Origin: Nocardia albiluteola | Lineage (GTDB): Bacteria > Actinomycetota > Actinomycetes > Mycobacteriales > Mycobacteriaceae | Direction of reading: 5' to 3' | Length of the DNA: 64,000 nt | NCBI RefSeq assembly: GCF_018860155.1 | Contig: NZ_JAHKNI010000019.1 | Location: 62,001 to 126,000 of the forward strand | Part shown: piece by piece, positions 33,554 to 45,447 of the stretch | Numbering within the stretch: the first letter of the stretch is position 1 | How the letters are laid out: each line of letters opens with the position of its first letter | The notes under the pieces: generated by a model | The model's input: only the letters and a program-made list of their open reading frames with translations | Databases searched by the model: none | Told to the model about the DNA's origin: nothing | Position numbers and translations under genes: made by a program

Positions 33554-33567
33554 AGCGTGTCGAACAA
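33551..33567. repeat. Left half of a 17-bp inverted repeat flanking the TnpB element
   Basis: TAAAGCGTGTCGAACAA is the exact complement of 35102-35118. It begins with the pucR stop codon. It may be one arm of a bidirectional terminator split by the insertion, or the terminal repeat of the element. Confidence 0.8.
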
Positions 33568-35101
33568 CTGTGCCAGCGGTGAGCGGCGCATTGATGTCGG
33601 TGCGATATGCGAGACTGCGGCCACGATGAGCCGGCACACCACGTTCAAGTTCTGCCTCGACCCAACGGTCGAGCAGTTCGATGTGCTCGCGCGGCATGCG
33701 GGGGCGGCGCGGTTCTCGTTCAACCAGTGCCTGCGCGCGGTGAAAGCTTCCCTCACGCAACGCAAGACAGACCCCGACACCGTGGTGCCGTGGACCGGGT
33801 TCGATCTGATCAACACGTTCAACGCGTGGAAGAAGACCGAAGCTGCGGGACGCGTGTTCGCCGTCGATGCGGACGGTGTTGCGCAGGCCGTGGTGACTGG
33901 TCTCTCGTGGCGGCGTGAGGTGTGCCAGCAGGTGTTCGAGGAAGCCGCCGTCGACTGTGGTAAAGCCCTGGCCGCGTGGTCGGACTCGCGGTCCGGCAAA
34001 CGACGCGGTCGCCGCGTGGGCTTCCCCAGGTTCAAGAAGAAGACCTGCGCCGTGCCGTCGTTCCGGCTACGCAACAAACACCCGAAACACGGCAAACCCG
34101 CGATCCGGATTGGTGACGGCGACCGGCCTCGGTCTGTGACGCTGCCCGGTATCGGTGCAGTTGCCGTGCACGACGACACCCGCCGTTTGCGGCGCATGCT
34201 GGCCAAGAACCGTGCGAAGATCCTGTTCGCCACCATCACTCACCGCGCCGGCCGCTGGTGGATCAGCCTCAACGCCGAAGCGGCCGACCTACACCCAGCC
34301 CAACACCACCGATCGAGCGGACCCGGCGAGCACGGCGATTGGGTTGGTGTCGATCGCGGCCTGTCGGCGTTCCTGGTCGCAGCCATCGGCGACGGGCGTG
34401 AAGTCGCCCGCGTCGGCGAGGCCCCGAAAGCGCTGGCCACCGGGATGCGCAAACAACGGCGTCTCGCGAAGTCGTTGTCCCGCAAACAGAAAGGATCCAC
34501 CAACCGCACCCAAGCCGCCGCGCGACTGAGGCGGCATCACCATCATGTTGCTAATGCGCGCTGCCACTTCCTACACCAGGTGTCGAACGGGCTGGTCAAG
34601 ACTCACGACCGGCTCGTCATCGAGGACCTGAACGTGGCCGGGATGCTACGCAACCACTACCTGGCCCGAGCGATCTCCGACGCAGGCTGGGCCGAGTTCG
34701 CGCGGCAGCTGCGCTACAAACAGGCGTGGCGCGGTGGTGAACTCGCGGTCGCCGACCGCTGGTTCCCATCCAGCAAGCTCTGCTCGGCATGCGGAGCGGT
34801 CGACGACCAACTCACCCTCGCCGACCGCGTCTACATGTGCGGCTGCGGGCTGCACATCGACCGTGACCTCAACGCTGCGGTCAACCTCGCCCGCTGGGCA
34901 ACCGCACACAACGACCAACACCGAACCCCGGACCCCCAAGCAGGAGGCCGGGCCACCAACGCTCGCCGACAGGAACGCTCTGACCCTCACCCCCGTGACG
35001 GTGAAACGGACCTGAACGACGCGGGAACCAACGCTCACGCCGCCCCTGCGGCATGAACTGACGACGCCCGAGAAGGGCGGTGCCGACCAGCCCACCGAGG
35101 T
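33568..35101 (+). mobile_element. Solitary TnpB element (IS200/IS605-IS607-type, no TnpA)
   Basis: About 1.53 kb between the two inverted-repeat arms, holding only tnpB. No TnpA transposase or serine recombinase is present, so the copy is non-autonomous. The right end has a short hairpin (CGCCC-GAGAA-GGGCG near 35067-35081), as expected in the 3' region that gives rise to the guide (omega) RNA. It lies exactly between the convergent genes pucR and lpd. Confidence 0.75.
33626..35056 (+). CDS. tnpB: TnpB RNA-guided endonuclease
   Basis: A 476-residue TnpB, the transposon-encoded relative of Cas12. RuvC-like catalytic residues are present: Asp243 in VGVDRGL, Glu333 in VIEDLNVAGM, and the DRDLNAAVNLA block near 412-422. 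A zinc ribbon is seen as CSACG...MCGCG, where the second pair is C-x-C. The N-terminal part (FKFCLDPTVEQFDVLARHAGAARFSFNQCL) is the helix-turn-helix OrfB region. The start at ATG 33626 is family-typical; the longer frame to 33557 reaches the inverted repeat. All catalytic residues are intact, so it may be active. Confidence 0.9.
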   Translation: MSRHTTFKFCLDPTVEQFDVLARHAGAARFSFNQCLRAVKASLTQRKTDPDTVVPWTGFDLINTFNAWKKTEAAGRVFAVDADGVAQAVVTGLSWRREVCQQVFEEAAVDCGKALAAWSDSRSGKRRGRRVGFPRFKKKTCAVPSFRLRNKHPKHGKPAIRIGDGDRPRSVTLPGIGAVAVHDDTRRLRRMLAKNRAKILFATITHRAGRWWISLNAEAADLHPAQHHRSSGPGEHGDWVGVDRGLSAFLVAAIGDGREVARVGEAPKALATGMRKQRRLAKSLSRKQKGSTNRTQAAARLRRHHHHVANARCHFLHQVSNGLVKTHDRLVIEDLNVAGMLRNHYLARAISDAGWAEFARQLRYKQAWRGGELAVADRWFPSSKLCSACGAVDDQLTLADRVYMCGCGLHIDRDLNAAVNLARWATAHNDQHRTPDPQAGGRATNARRQERSDPHPRDGETDLNDAGTNAHAAPAA

Positions 35102-35118
35102 TTGTTCGACACGCTTTA
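35102..35118. repeat. Right half of the 17-bp inverted repeat flanking the TnpB element
   Basis: TTGTTCGACACGCTTTA is the exact complement of 33551-33567. Its last three bases are the lpd stop codon on the minus strand. Stop codons of both flanking genes thus form the outer ends of the repeat. Confidence 0.8.
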
Positions 35119-36489
35119 CCCGTGTGCGTGCAGGGGCTTGCCGGAGACGGCCAGCAACGCCTCGCCCAGTGCCTCGCCCTGCGTGGGATGGGCATGCACG
35201 AACTTCGCGGCCTCGCCCGCATCGGCCTTCAGGTTGTAGAGCATCTGTGCCTCGCCGATCAGCTCGCCGACCCGATCGCCGGCCACGTGCACGCCGATCA
35301 CCGAATCATCCGGCGCCACAATGAGTTTGACTGCTCCCGAGGTCTTGAGGATCTGGCTCCTACCGTTGCCCGCGAGGTCGTAGGTCACGGTCTTGATCTC
35401 CTCGCCGAACGCCTCCCGTGCCGCGGCCTCGGTCAGGCCGACCGACGCCACCTCGGGGTGTGAGTAGGTCACGCGGGGGATGCCGGTCTCGTCGATCGGG
35501 TCGGGGTTCAGTCCCGCGATCTCCTCGGCGACGAAGATGCCCTGCTGGAATCCGCGGTGGGCCAACTGGAGTCCGGGCACGATGTCGCCGACCGCGTACA
35601 CGTTCGGCAGTGCGGTGCGCAGTCGCTCGTCGGTGGTGACGAAGCCGCGGTCGAGCACGATGCCCGCCTCCTCGTAGCCCATCGACGCGGTATTCGGACC
35701 TCGGCCCACCGCGACCAGCACGACGTCGGCATCGAGGACGTCGCCGGACGCGAGGGTGACGCGCACGCCGTCGTCGTCGTGTGCCACCTCGGTCACCCGG
35801 GCGCCCGTCTTGGCGGTGATCTTGCGCCGCCGGAAGGCCCGTTCGAGGTACTTCGAGAGCGCCTCGTCCTCGTTCGGGACCAGCCGCGGCAGCGCCTCGA
35901 CGATCGTCACCGAGGCGCCGAATGATGCCCAGACACTGGCGAACTCGACACCGATGACGCCACCGCCGAGGATCACCGCCTTGGCGGGGATCTCGGTCAG
36001 GGTCAGGGCCTGGTCGCTGGTGATCACCCGGCCGCCGATGCTGATCCCGGGCAGCGACTTGGGGTACGACCCGGTCGCGAGGATCACGTCGGTGCCGGTG
36101 ATCAACTCGCCGTCGACCTCGACGCCATCGGGTGCGACGAACCGGCCGCGGCCGTTGACCACGTCGATGCCGTATGAACTGATCAGGCCCTGCAGGCCCT
36201 TGTGCAACCGGGTGACGATGGTGTCCTTGTAGCTGAGCACCTTCTCCGCGTCGATGCCTCCGAACGACGCATCGACGCCGAATTGCGAAGCCGTGCGGGC
36301 GTTGTCGGCCACCTCGGCGGCATGCAGCAGCGCCTTGGTGGGAATGCACCCGCGGTGCAGGCAGGTGCCACCGAGCTCGTTCTCCTCGACGAGGATGACC
36401 GAGCGGCCGAGTTCGGCCGAGCGGATGGCGGCGGCGTACCCGCCGGAACCGCCGCCGAGAACGACCACGTCTGCGGATCGTGAGGTCAT
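35116..36489 (-). CDS. lpdA: Dihydrolipoyl dehydrogenase (glycine cleavage L-protein type)
   Basis: A 457-residue FAD disulfide oxidoreductase that re-oxidises dihydrolipoyl groups of GcvH or of 2-oxoacid dehydrogenase complexes, making NADH. FAD motif GGGSGGYAAAIRSAELG, redox disulfide GGTCLHRGCIPTK, NAD motif ILGGGVIGVEFASVWASFG, second FAD motif VYAVGDIV, and the C-terminal His-Glu dyad HAHPTQGEALGE. AGGAG precedes the ATG at 36489. Co-localisation with lipA and gcv genes assigns it to glycine cleavage. It is followed by lipA upstream on the same strand (56-bp gap), so it is the second gene of a lipA-lpdA operon. Confidence 0.95.
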   Translation of the reverse strand: MTSRSADVVVLGGGSGGYAAAIRSAELGRSVILVEENELGGTCLHRGCIPTKALLHAAEVADNARTASQFGVDASFGGIDAEKVLSYKDTIVTRLHKGLQGLISSYGIDVVNGRGRFVAPDGVEVDGELITGTDVILATGSYPKSLPGISIGGRVITSDQALTLTEIPAKAVILGGGVIGVEFASVWASFGASVTIVEALPRLVPNEDEALSKYLERAFRRRKITAKTGARVTEVAHDDDGVRVTLASGDVLDADVVLVAVGRGPNTASMGYEEAGIVLDRGFVTTDERLRTALPNVYAVGDIVPGLQLAHRGFQQGIFVAEEIAGLNPDPIDETGIPRVTYSHPEVASVGLTEAAAREAFGEEIKTVTYDLAGNGRSQILKTSGAVKLIVAPDDSVIGVHVAGDRVGELIGEAQMLYNLKADAGEAAKFVHAHPTQGEALGEALLAVSGKPLHAHG

Positions 36490-36545
36490 GTGAATACTCC
36501 TGGTGTGGAACGTGAAAGCTGTGTGGATGAAGGCATTTCGCGGGT

Positions 36546-37475
36546 CTACCGGGAGGCGGCCATCGCCTCGGCATGCAGGCGGCCCGCACGGTAGGAGGAC
36601 CGGACCAGTGGACCCGACAGGACGCCGAGGAATCCGATCTCGCGGGCAACCTGCCCCAGGCGCGCGAACTCCTCGGGCTCGGCCCACCGCTCGACGGGAT
36701 GGTGCCGGGACGACGGCCGCAGGTACTGGGTGATCGTGATCAGCTGGCAGCCCGCGTCGTGCAGGTCGCGCAGTGCCTGGATCACCTCGTCGGTGGTTTC
36801 GCCCAGCCCGAGGATGAGGTTCGACTTCGTGATCAGACCGTCCGCCCCGGCCCGGGTGATCACCTCGAGCGACCGCTCATAGGTGAAGGCGGGCCGGATC
36901 CGGCGAAACACGCGTGGAACGGTCTCGACGTTGTGCGCCAGCACATCCGGACGGGTGTTGAAGACCTCACGCAGTTGTCCGGGATCCGCGTTGAAGTCCG
37001 GAATCAACAGTTCTACGCCGGTGCCCGGGCTCTGCCGGCGAATCTGGCGCACCGTTTCGGCATACAGCCAGGAGCCGCCGTCCGGTAGATCGTCGCGGGC
37101 GACGCCGGTCACCGTGGCGTACCGCAGGCCCATCGCGCTCACCGACTCGGCGACCCGTCGCGGCTCGTCGAGGTCGAGGGCGGCGGGTTTGCCCGTGTCG
37201 ATCTGGCAGAAGTCGCAGCGCCGCGTGCACTGGTCTCCGCCGATCAGGAAGGTCGCCTCGCGGTCCTCCCAGCACTCGAAGATGTTGGGGCACCCCGCCT
37301 CCTGGCAGACGGTGTGCAGGTTCTCGCGTTCGACGAGAGCGGCGAGCGCTCGGTACTCGGGCCCGGTGCGCATCCGCACCTTCATCCACGGCGGCTTGCG
37401 TTCGACCGGAGTCTGGGCGTTGCGAACCTCGAGCCGAAGCAGTCGACGCCCGTCCGGGGCGAGGGGGGTGCTCAT
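36546..37475 (-). CDS. lipA: Lipoyl synthase
   Basis: A 309-residue radical-SAM enzyme that inserts two sulfurs into octanoyl groups on carrier proteins such as GcvH. The auxiliary iron-sulfur cluster ligands are C-x4-C-x5-C in CQEAGCPNIFEC, the radical-SAM cluster is C-x3-C-x2-C in CTRRCDFC, and the C-terminal RSSYRAG Ser ligates the auxiliary cluster. AAGGAG precedes the ATG at 37475; upstream frame extension is not conserved. There is no lipB nearby, so octanoyl transfer is provided elsewhere. Confidence 0.95.
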   Translation of the reverse strand: MSTPLAPDGRRLLRLEVRNAQTPVERKPPWMKVRMRTGPEYRALAALVERENLHTVCQEAGCPNIFECWEDREATFLIGGDQCTRRCDFCQIDTGKPAALDLDEPRRVAESVSAMGLRYATVTGVARDDLPDGGSWLYAETVRQIRRQSPGTGVELLIPDFNADPGQLREVFNTRPDVLAHNVETVPRVFRRIRPAFTYERSLEVITRAGADGLITKSNLILGLGETTDEVIQALRDLHDAGCQLITITQYLRPSSRHHPVERWAEPEEFARLGQVAREIGFLGVLSGPLVRSSYRAGRLHAEAMAASR

Positions 37476-37836
37476 GGGAACTCCTTCGATAGCCGGAGCC
37501 TGTGCGATCTCGCTGGCAGGATCCGGCTGCTGTGCGGCGACGCGAAGTCGCCGGTGATGTGAGACCCGCACGATCATGGCCGGGCAACGCTCGCAGGACG
37601 CGGTGTCGGCAGGGGAGAGGAAGCAGTCCCTCGATACCGTTGCGGGACTTGGTATCGGGACGCCGAATGCTCGATGTGTGCGGTCACAGTGAGCGAGTTC
37701 CAGAGCGAGGATGCCAAACGCTGCCGTATTTTGGCAAGGGTGATCGGCGGTCGAGTGGCCGGCGAGAAGTTGGTGGCAGACAAACCCCGGGGGAGTGTGT
37801 ACAGTTCTGCCCGTCACAACTGAAGACGCCGATGAC
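37476..37836. other. Divergent promoter region between lipA and the glycine riboswitch
   Basis: A 361-bp gap without a supported gene. It must hold the lipA promoter and the promoter of the riboswitch-led gcv operon. No convincing -35/-10 pair was identified by eye; GTGTGTACAGT near 37796-37806 is a possible -10 area. Confidence 0.4.
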
Positions 37837-38048
37837 GCGCAGCGGGAGAACCTCCGAGTTTCATGTTTCTGAACTCCGAGGCGCCGTAGGAGCAACTTCC
37901 TCCCCGGGAATCTCTCAGGCCCCAGTACCGCAGCGCAGAGGCAACTCTGGAGAGCAGGAACGGCCGCAGGCCGGTACTTACCGAAGGTGAAGAGCAACGC
38001 CGTAGCCGCGGCAACGCCCAATCTCTCAGGTTTCAGGACAGAGCGGGG
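37837..38048 (+). ncRNA. Tandem glycine riboswitch
   Basis: Two consecutive aptamers are visible. The first ends in the conserved ATCTCTCAGGCCCC (near 37910-37923) after GGAGCAA. The second starts about 37938 with CTCTGGAGAGCAGG, has CCGAAGG-TGAAGAGCAA, and ends ATCTCTCAGGTTTCAGGACAGAG near 38020-38045. These are the hallmarks of gcvT-type glycine-sensing RNAs, and tandem copies usually switch gene expression on when glycine is high. It lies directly ahead of gcvP, on the same strand. Confidence 0.93.
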
Positions 38049-38106
38049 AGGTGTCCCTTAGTCGATGTCCGGTGCGGTCCGGACACAGCGAAACCGGAGT
38101 CACCTC

Positions 38107-41030
<2,924 letters not shown>

Positions 41031-41034
<4 letters not shown>

Positions 41035-42158
41035 CTACCGTTTCGTCCGTCTCGGCCTCTCCCGCATCTCCGCTGCTCGAAGAGCACGCCGCCCTCGAGA
41101 CGAGCTTCACCGACTTCGCCGGCTGGCAGATGCCACTCAAGTACGGCAGCGAGCTCACCGAGCACCGGGCGGTGCGCAGCACTGCCGGGCTCTTCGACCT
41201 CTCGCATATGGGCGAGATCGCGATCACCGGCCCCGCCGCCGGTGCCCTGCTCGACCACGCGCTTGTCGGCGAACTCTCCAAGATCGGCATCGGACGGGCC
41301 AAGTACTCGCTGGTGTGCAACACCGACGGCGGAGTGATCGACGACCTGGTCGTCTACCGGCTCGCCGAGGAGCGCTTCCTGGTCGTGGCCAACGCGTCCA
41401 ACGCGCCGACCGTGGCACGTGAACTCGTCTTGCGCGCCGAGGGTTTCGATGCCGAGGTCGACGACCAGTCGGCGCGGACCGCGCTGATCGCCGTGCAGGG
41501 TCCGGCCGCCCAGGACATCGTGCAGGCACTGGTGCCGGACGAGCAGGTCGCAGTCGTGACGGAGCTGAAGTACTACGCGGTCACCCCCGCGTCGGTCGCC
41601 GGTATCGATGTGCTGCTCGCCCGCACCGGGTACACCGGCGAGGACGGCTTCGAGCTGTATGTGCCCAACGCGCAGGCGGTGGGCCTGTGGCGGGCACTGC
41701 TCGACGCGACCGCGGACCGTGGCGGTGTGCCGGCCGGTCTCGCCTGCCGCGACACCCTGCGGCTCGAGGCGGGTATGGCGCTGTACGGTCACGAGCTGAC
41801 CCTGGACACCAACCCCTATGAGGCCGGCCTCGGCAAGGTGGTCCGGCTGGGCAAGAAGTTCGTGGGACGCGATGCGCTGCAGGAACTCTCGCAGCGGCCC
41901 ATCGAGCGGGTGCTGGTAGGACTAAGAGGCACCGGTCGGCGAGCGGCCCGCGCCCACTACACCGTGTACGACGCGGCGGGCCAGACGGCAGTCGGTGTCG
42001 TCACCTCCGGTGCGCTCTCGCCGACGCTCGGCTACCCGATCGCGTTCGCCTTCGTGGACGCGGCTGCGCAGGAGTCCGGGACGGAGCTGACCGTGGACGT
42101 CCGGGGCAAGAAGGAACCCTTCGTGGTCACTCCCTTGCCCTTCTATCGCCGCTCCTGA
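41031..42158 (+). CDS. gcvT: Aminomethyltransferase, glycine cleavage T-protein
   Basis: A 375-residue tetrahydrofolate enzyme that releases ammonia from aminomethyl-lipoyl-GcvH and forms 5,10-methylene-THF. The N-terminal FAGWQMPLKYGSELTEHRAVRSTAGLFDLSHMGEI and the GYTGEDGFELYVPN motif are family hallmarks; the C-terminal beta-barrel ends KKEPFVVTPLPFYRR. The start overlaps the gcvP stop by 4 bp, indicating coupling. Confidence 0.95.
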
Positions 42159-42224
42159 AGCCGGAGCGCTCGAACACTATCGATCTACCCAGTCACCAAC
42201 GAGAGCCCTCGAGAAGGTACAAGC

Positions 42225-42629
42225 ATGTCCTCATCCGATCTGCCCGACGACCGCGGCTACACCGCCGAACACGAGTGGGTGGCCATCACACCGGGAGCCG
42301 AGCTCCCCGACCACCCCGTCCGGGTCGGCATCACCTCGATCGCCGTCGACTCGCTCGGCGAGCTGGTCTTCGTGGAGCTGCCCGAGGTCGGCGCCACCAT
42401 AGTCGCAGGCGAGAGCTGCGGGGAGGTCGAGTCCACCAAGACCGTCTCCGAGCTGTACCCGCCGGTCAGCGGCCGGGTGACCCTGGTCAACAGCGCCGTC
42501 GTCGACGACCCGGGTCTGGTCACCTCCGACCCCTACGGGGAGGGCTGGCTGTTCGCCGTGCAGCCCTCCGCCGCCGGTGACCTGTTGACCGCCGCCCAGT
42601 ACGCGGAGAAGAACGGAGTCACGGCATGA
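42225..42629 (+). CDS. gcvH: Glycine cleavage H-protein
   Basis: A 134-residue lipoyl carrier that shuttles the aminomethyl group between P-, T- and L-proteins. The lipoylated Lys72 lies in the conserved VESTKTVSELYPPVSG. The start YTAEHEWV is standard. The stop overlaps glyA (ATGA), so H-protein and SHMT are translationally coupled. The spacing after gcvT is 66 bp with GAGAAGG near 42210 ahead of the ATG. Confidence 0.95.
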   Translation: MSSSDLPDDRGYTAEHEWVAITPGAELPDHPVRVGITSIAVDSLGELVFVELPEVGATIVAGESCGEVESTKTVSELYPPVSGRVTLVNSAVVDDPGLVTSDPYGEGWLFAVQPSAAGDLLTAAQYAEKNGVTA

Positions 42630-43894
42630 GTGTCCTGAACCAGACCCTCGCGGATTTCGATCCCGACGTCGCCGCGCTCATCGGTAAGGAACTCGAGCGT
42701 CAGCGCACCGGGCTCGAGATGATCGCCTCCGAGAACCACGCCCCGATCGCCGTCATGCAGGCGCAGGGTTCGGTGCTGACCAACAAATACGCCGAGGGCT
42801 ACCCGGGGCGCCGGTACTACGGCGGGTGCGAGCACGTCGACGAGATCGAGCAACTCGCCATCGACCGGATCAAGGGGCTCTTCGGCGCGCAGTTCGCCAA
42901 CGTGCAGCCGCACTCCGGAGCCACGGCGAACGCGTCGGTGATGCACGCGCTGATCAAGCCGGGCGACACCATCCTCGGCCTGTCCCTCGCCGACGGCGGA
43001 CACCTCACGCACGGCATGCGGCTGAACTTCTCCGGGAAGCTGTACCACGTTGCGGCGTACGGGGTCTCGGAGAGCGACTACCTCATCGACATGGACGACG
43101 TGGCCAGGGCGGCACGCGAGCACAGGCCGCAGCTGATCATCGCCGGCTGGTCGGCCTACCCCCGGCACCTGGACTTCGCCCGCTTCCGCGAGATCGCGGA
43201 CGAGGTCGGCGCCTACCTGATGGTGGACATGGCCCACTTCGCCGGGCTCGTCGCGGCCGGGCTGCACCCGTCACCGGTCCCGCACGCGCACGTGGTCACC
43301 TCGACGACACACAAGACACTCGGCGGACCGCGCGGCGGCATCATCCTGACCAACGAGGCCGACATCGCGAAGAAGATCAACTCGGCGGTGTTCCCCGGCC
43401 AGCAGGGCGGGCCGCTCGAGCACGTCATCGCGGGCAAGGCGACCGCATTCAAGATGGCCGCCCAGCCCGAGTTCGCCGAGCGGCAGCAGCGTTGCCTCGA
43501 CGGCGCCAAGATCCTGGCGGAGCGGTTGAGCCGACCGGACGTGAAGGGCGCAGGCATCTCCGTGCTGACCGGCGGGACCGACGTGCACCTGGTCCTGGTC
43601 GACCTGCGGGACGCAAAGATCGACGGCCAGCAGGCGGAGGATCGCCTCGACGCGATCGGAATCACGGTCAATCGCAACGCGGTGCCGTTCGATCCGCGTC
43701 CGCCGATGGTGACCTCCGGGCTGCGGATCGGCACCCCTGCCCTGGCTGCCAGGGGTTTCGCCGCCGGGGACTTCGAGAAGGTCGCCGACCTCATCGCCCG
43801 GGCGTTGATCGCGGCGCCGGAGGCGGACGTGTCGGCGCTGGCGACCGACGTGCGCACGCTCGCCGACAAGTACCCCCTCTACCCGGAGCTGTAG
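42626..43894 (+). CDS. glyA: Serine hydroxymethyltransferase
   Basis: A 422-residue PLP enzyme that makes serine from glycine and methylene-THF. PLP Lys at about residue 230 in STTHKTLGGPRGG; substrate and cofactor motifs include IASENHAP, YAEGYPGRRYYGG and SGATANASVMHAL. As a second glycine-consuming step in this operon it uses the methylene-THF formed by GcvPTH and feeds sdaA. Additional housekeeping glyA copies are likely elsewhere in the genome. Confidence 0.96.
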   Translation: MSVLNQTLADFDPDVAALIGKELERQRTGLEMIASENHAPIAVMQAQGSVLTNKYAEGYPGRRYYGGCEHVDEIEQLAIDRIKGLFGAQFANVQPHSGATANASVMHALIKPGDTILGLSLADGGHLTHGMRLNFSGKLYHVAAYGVSESDYLIDMDDVARAAREHRPQLIIAGWSAYPRHLDFARFREIADEVGAYLMVDMAHFAGLVAAGLHPSPVPHAHVVTSTTHKTLGGPRGGIILTNEADIAKKINSAVFPGQQGGPLEHVIAGKATAFKMAAQPEFAERQQRCLDGAKILAERLSRPDVKGAGISVLTGGTDVHLVLVDLRDAKIDGQQAEDRLDAIGITVNRNAVPFDPRPPMVTSGLRIGTPALAARGFAAGDFEKVADLIARALIAAPEADVSALATDVRTLADKYPLYPEL

Positions 43895-43968
43895 AGCATG
43901 GCTGCGCTGCCCTTACCTTCGCTCCTCGCTGCGGTACTCGCTGCGAAGATCCGGAAGGACCTCGGCTC

Positions 43969-45351
43969 ATGACCATCAGCGTGTTCGACCTCTTCACGGT
44001 CGGCATCGGTCCGTCCAGTTCACACACCGTCGGCCCGATGCGGGCGGGCGAGAGGTTCGCCGCGGCCCTCGCTTCCCTCGGTGTGCTCGATGCCGTCGCC
44101 GGTGTCCGCGTCGACCTCTACGGATCGCTCGCGGCCACCGGCGCCGGCCACGGCACCTTCTCCGCGATCCTGCTCGGGCTGGAGGGGTACCGGCCGGAGA
44201 CCATCGAGACGCAGGAGAAGGACAGCCGCCTTGCGACATTGCGGGAGACCCGCCGGATCATGCTGGGTGGCGTCCGGGAGATCGATCTCGCCGAAGACGA
44301 GATCGTGCTGCATCCGTTGACCGTTCGAGACTTTCATCCGAACGCGATGACCGTCACCGCGACCGGCGACGGCGGGCAGGAACTGCTGCGGGAGACCTAC
44401 TACTCCATCGGCGGCGGCTTCGTGGTCACCGAGTTCGAGACGGTCGCGCAGGCGCAGGCGGACCAGCCGGCGCTCTCGTTCGGTTCCGCGAAGGAGTTGC
44501 TGGAGATCACCGAGCACCGCGGGATCTCGATCGGTGACGTGATGCTCGAGTATGAACGTGCGGCCCGGCCCGAGTGCGAGGTCCGCAGCCGGTTGCTGCA
44601 CATCAGGGACGTGCTGGTGGGGTGCTTCGAGCTGGGTATTTCGCGGGTGGGTTACCTGCCGGGTGGATTGCGCGTCCGGCGCCGGGCCCGCGACTGGTAC
44701 GAACGTCTACGTCGCGAGGATCCCGACCGGGACCCCGCCTTTGCCGAGGACTGGGTGAATCTGGTGGCCCTGGCGGTCAACGAGGAGAACGCCTCCGGGG
44801 GACGGATCGTCACCGCTCCCACCAACGGTGCGGCCGGGATCATTCCGGCGGTGCTGTACTACGCCACCAACTACACGCCCATGGGCAAGTCCGATCCGGA
44901 CGGCACGGCCATTCGCTTCCTGCTGGCGGCGGGTGCGGTCGGGTCGCTCTACAAGGAACGCGCCTCGATTTCCGGCGCCGAGGTCGGGTGCCAGGGCGAG
45001 GTCGGGTCCGCCGCCTCGATGGCGGCGGCGGGGCTCGCGGAGATCCTCGGCGGTACGCCGGCGCAGGTGGAGAATGCCGCGGAAATCGCCATGGAGCACA
45101 GCCTGGGCCTGACGTGCGACCCGATCGGCGGGCTCGTCCAGATCCCGTGCATCGAACGGAACGCGATCTCGGCGGGCAAGGCCATCAATGCCGCCCGGAT
45201 GGCATTGCGCGGGGACGGAACTCATCGTGTCAGCCTCGATCAGGTGATCGAGACGATGCGCGCGACCGGGCTGGACATGAGTTCGAAGTACAAGGAGACG
45301 TCCATGGGCGGGCTCGCCGTCAACGTCTCGGTCAACGTCGTCGAATGCTGA
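43969..45351 (+). CDS. sdaA: L-serine dehydratase, iron-sulfur type
   Basis: A 460-residue single-chain enzyme that deaminates serine to pyruvate and ammonia. It begins SVFDLFTVGIGPSSSHTVGPMRAG, the beta-domain signature. The alpha domain has NGAAGIIPAVLYY and Cys ligands of the [4Fe-4S] cluster in VGCQGEVGSA, LTCDPIGG and QIPCIERN. The ATG at 43969 follows GGAAGGA by about 9 nt. It is the last enzyme of glycine-to-pyruvate conversion in this operon. Confidence 0.95.
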   Translation: MTISVFDLFTVGIGPSSSHTVGPMRAGERFAAALASLGVLDAVAGVRVDLYGSLAATGAGHGTFSAILLGLEGYRPETIETQEKDSRLATLRETRRIMLGGVREIDLAEDEIVLHPLTVRDFHPNAMTVTATGDGGQELLRETYYSIGGGFVVTEFETVAQAQADQPALSFGSAKELLEITEHRGISIGDVMLEYERAARPECEVRSRLLHIRDVLVGCFELGISRVGYLPGGLRVRRRARDWYERLRREDPDRDPAFAEDWVNLVALAVNEENASGGRIVTAPTNGAAGIIPAVLYYATNYTPMGKSDPDGTAIRFLLAAGAVGSLYKERASISGAEVGCQGEVGSAASMAAAGLAEILGGTPAQVENAAEIAMEHSLGLTCDPIGGLVQIPCIERNAISAGKAINAARMALRGDGTHRVSLDQVIETMRATGLDMSSKYKETSMGGLAVNVSVNVVEC

Positions 45352-45447
45352 TGGAGGGCAACAGGCGAGCAAACGAACGGTCTGGCCCGCGGGTAGTCTG
45401 GAAAACGCTCTGCAGGCAGTGACACAGGTGTTCGAGGAGAGCGTGCT

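Noticed and set aside
33551..33567. Treating the 17-mers as true transposon terminal repeats
   Set aside because: Not excluded, but solitary TnpB elements normally lack such repeats, and both arms coincide with natural stop codons of the flanking genes, which fits a split terminator better.
42826..43968. Upstream extension of the sdaA frame through glyA
   Set aside because: Reads antisense-like, Arg-rich residues within glyA; sdaA family N-terminus starts exactly at 43969 behind GGAAGGA.
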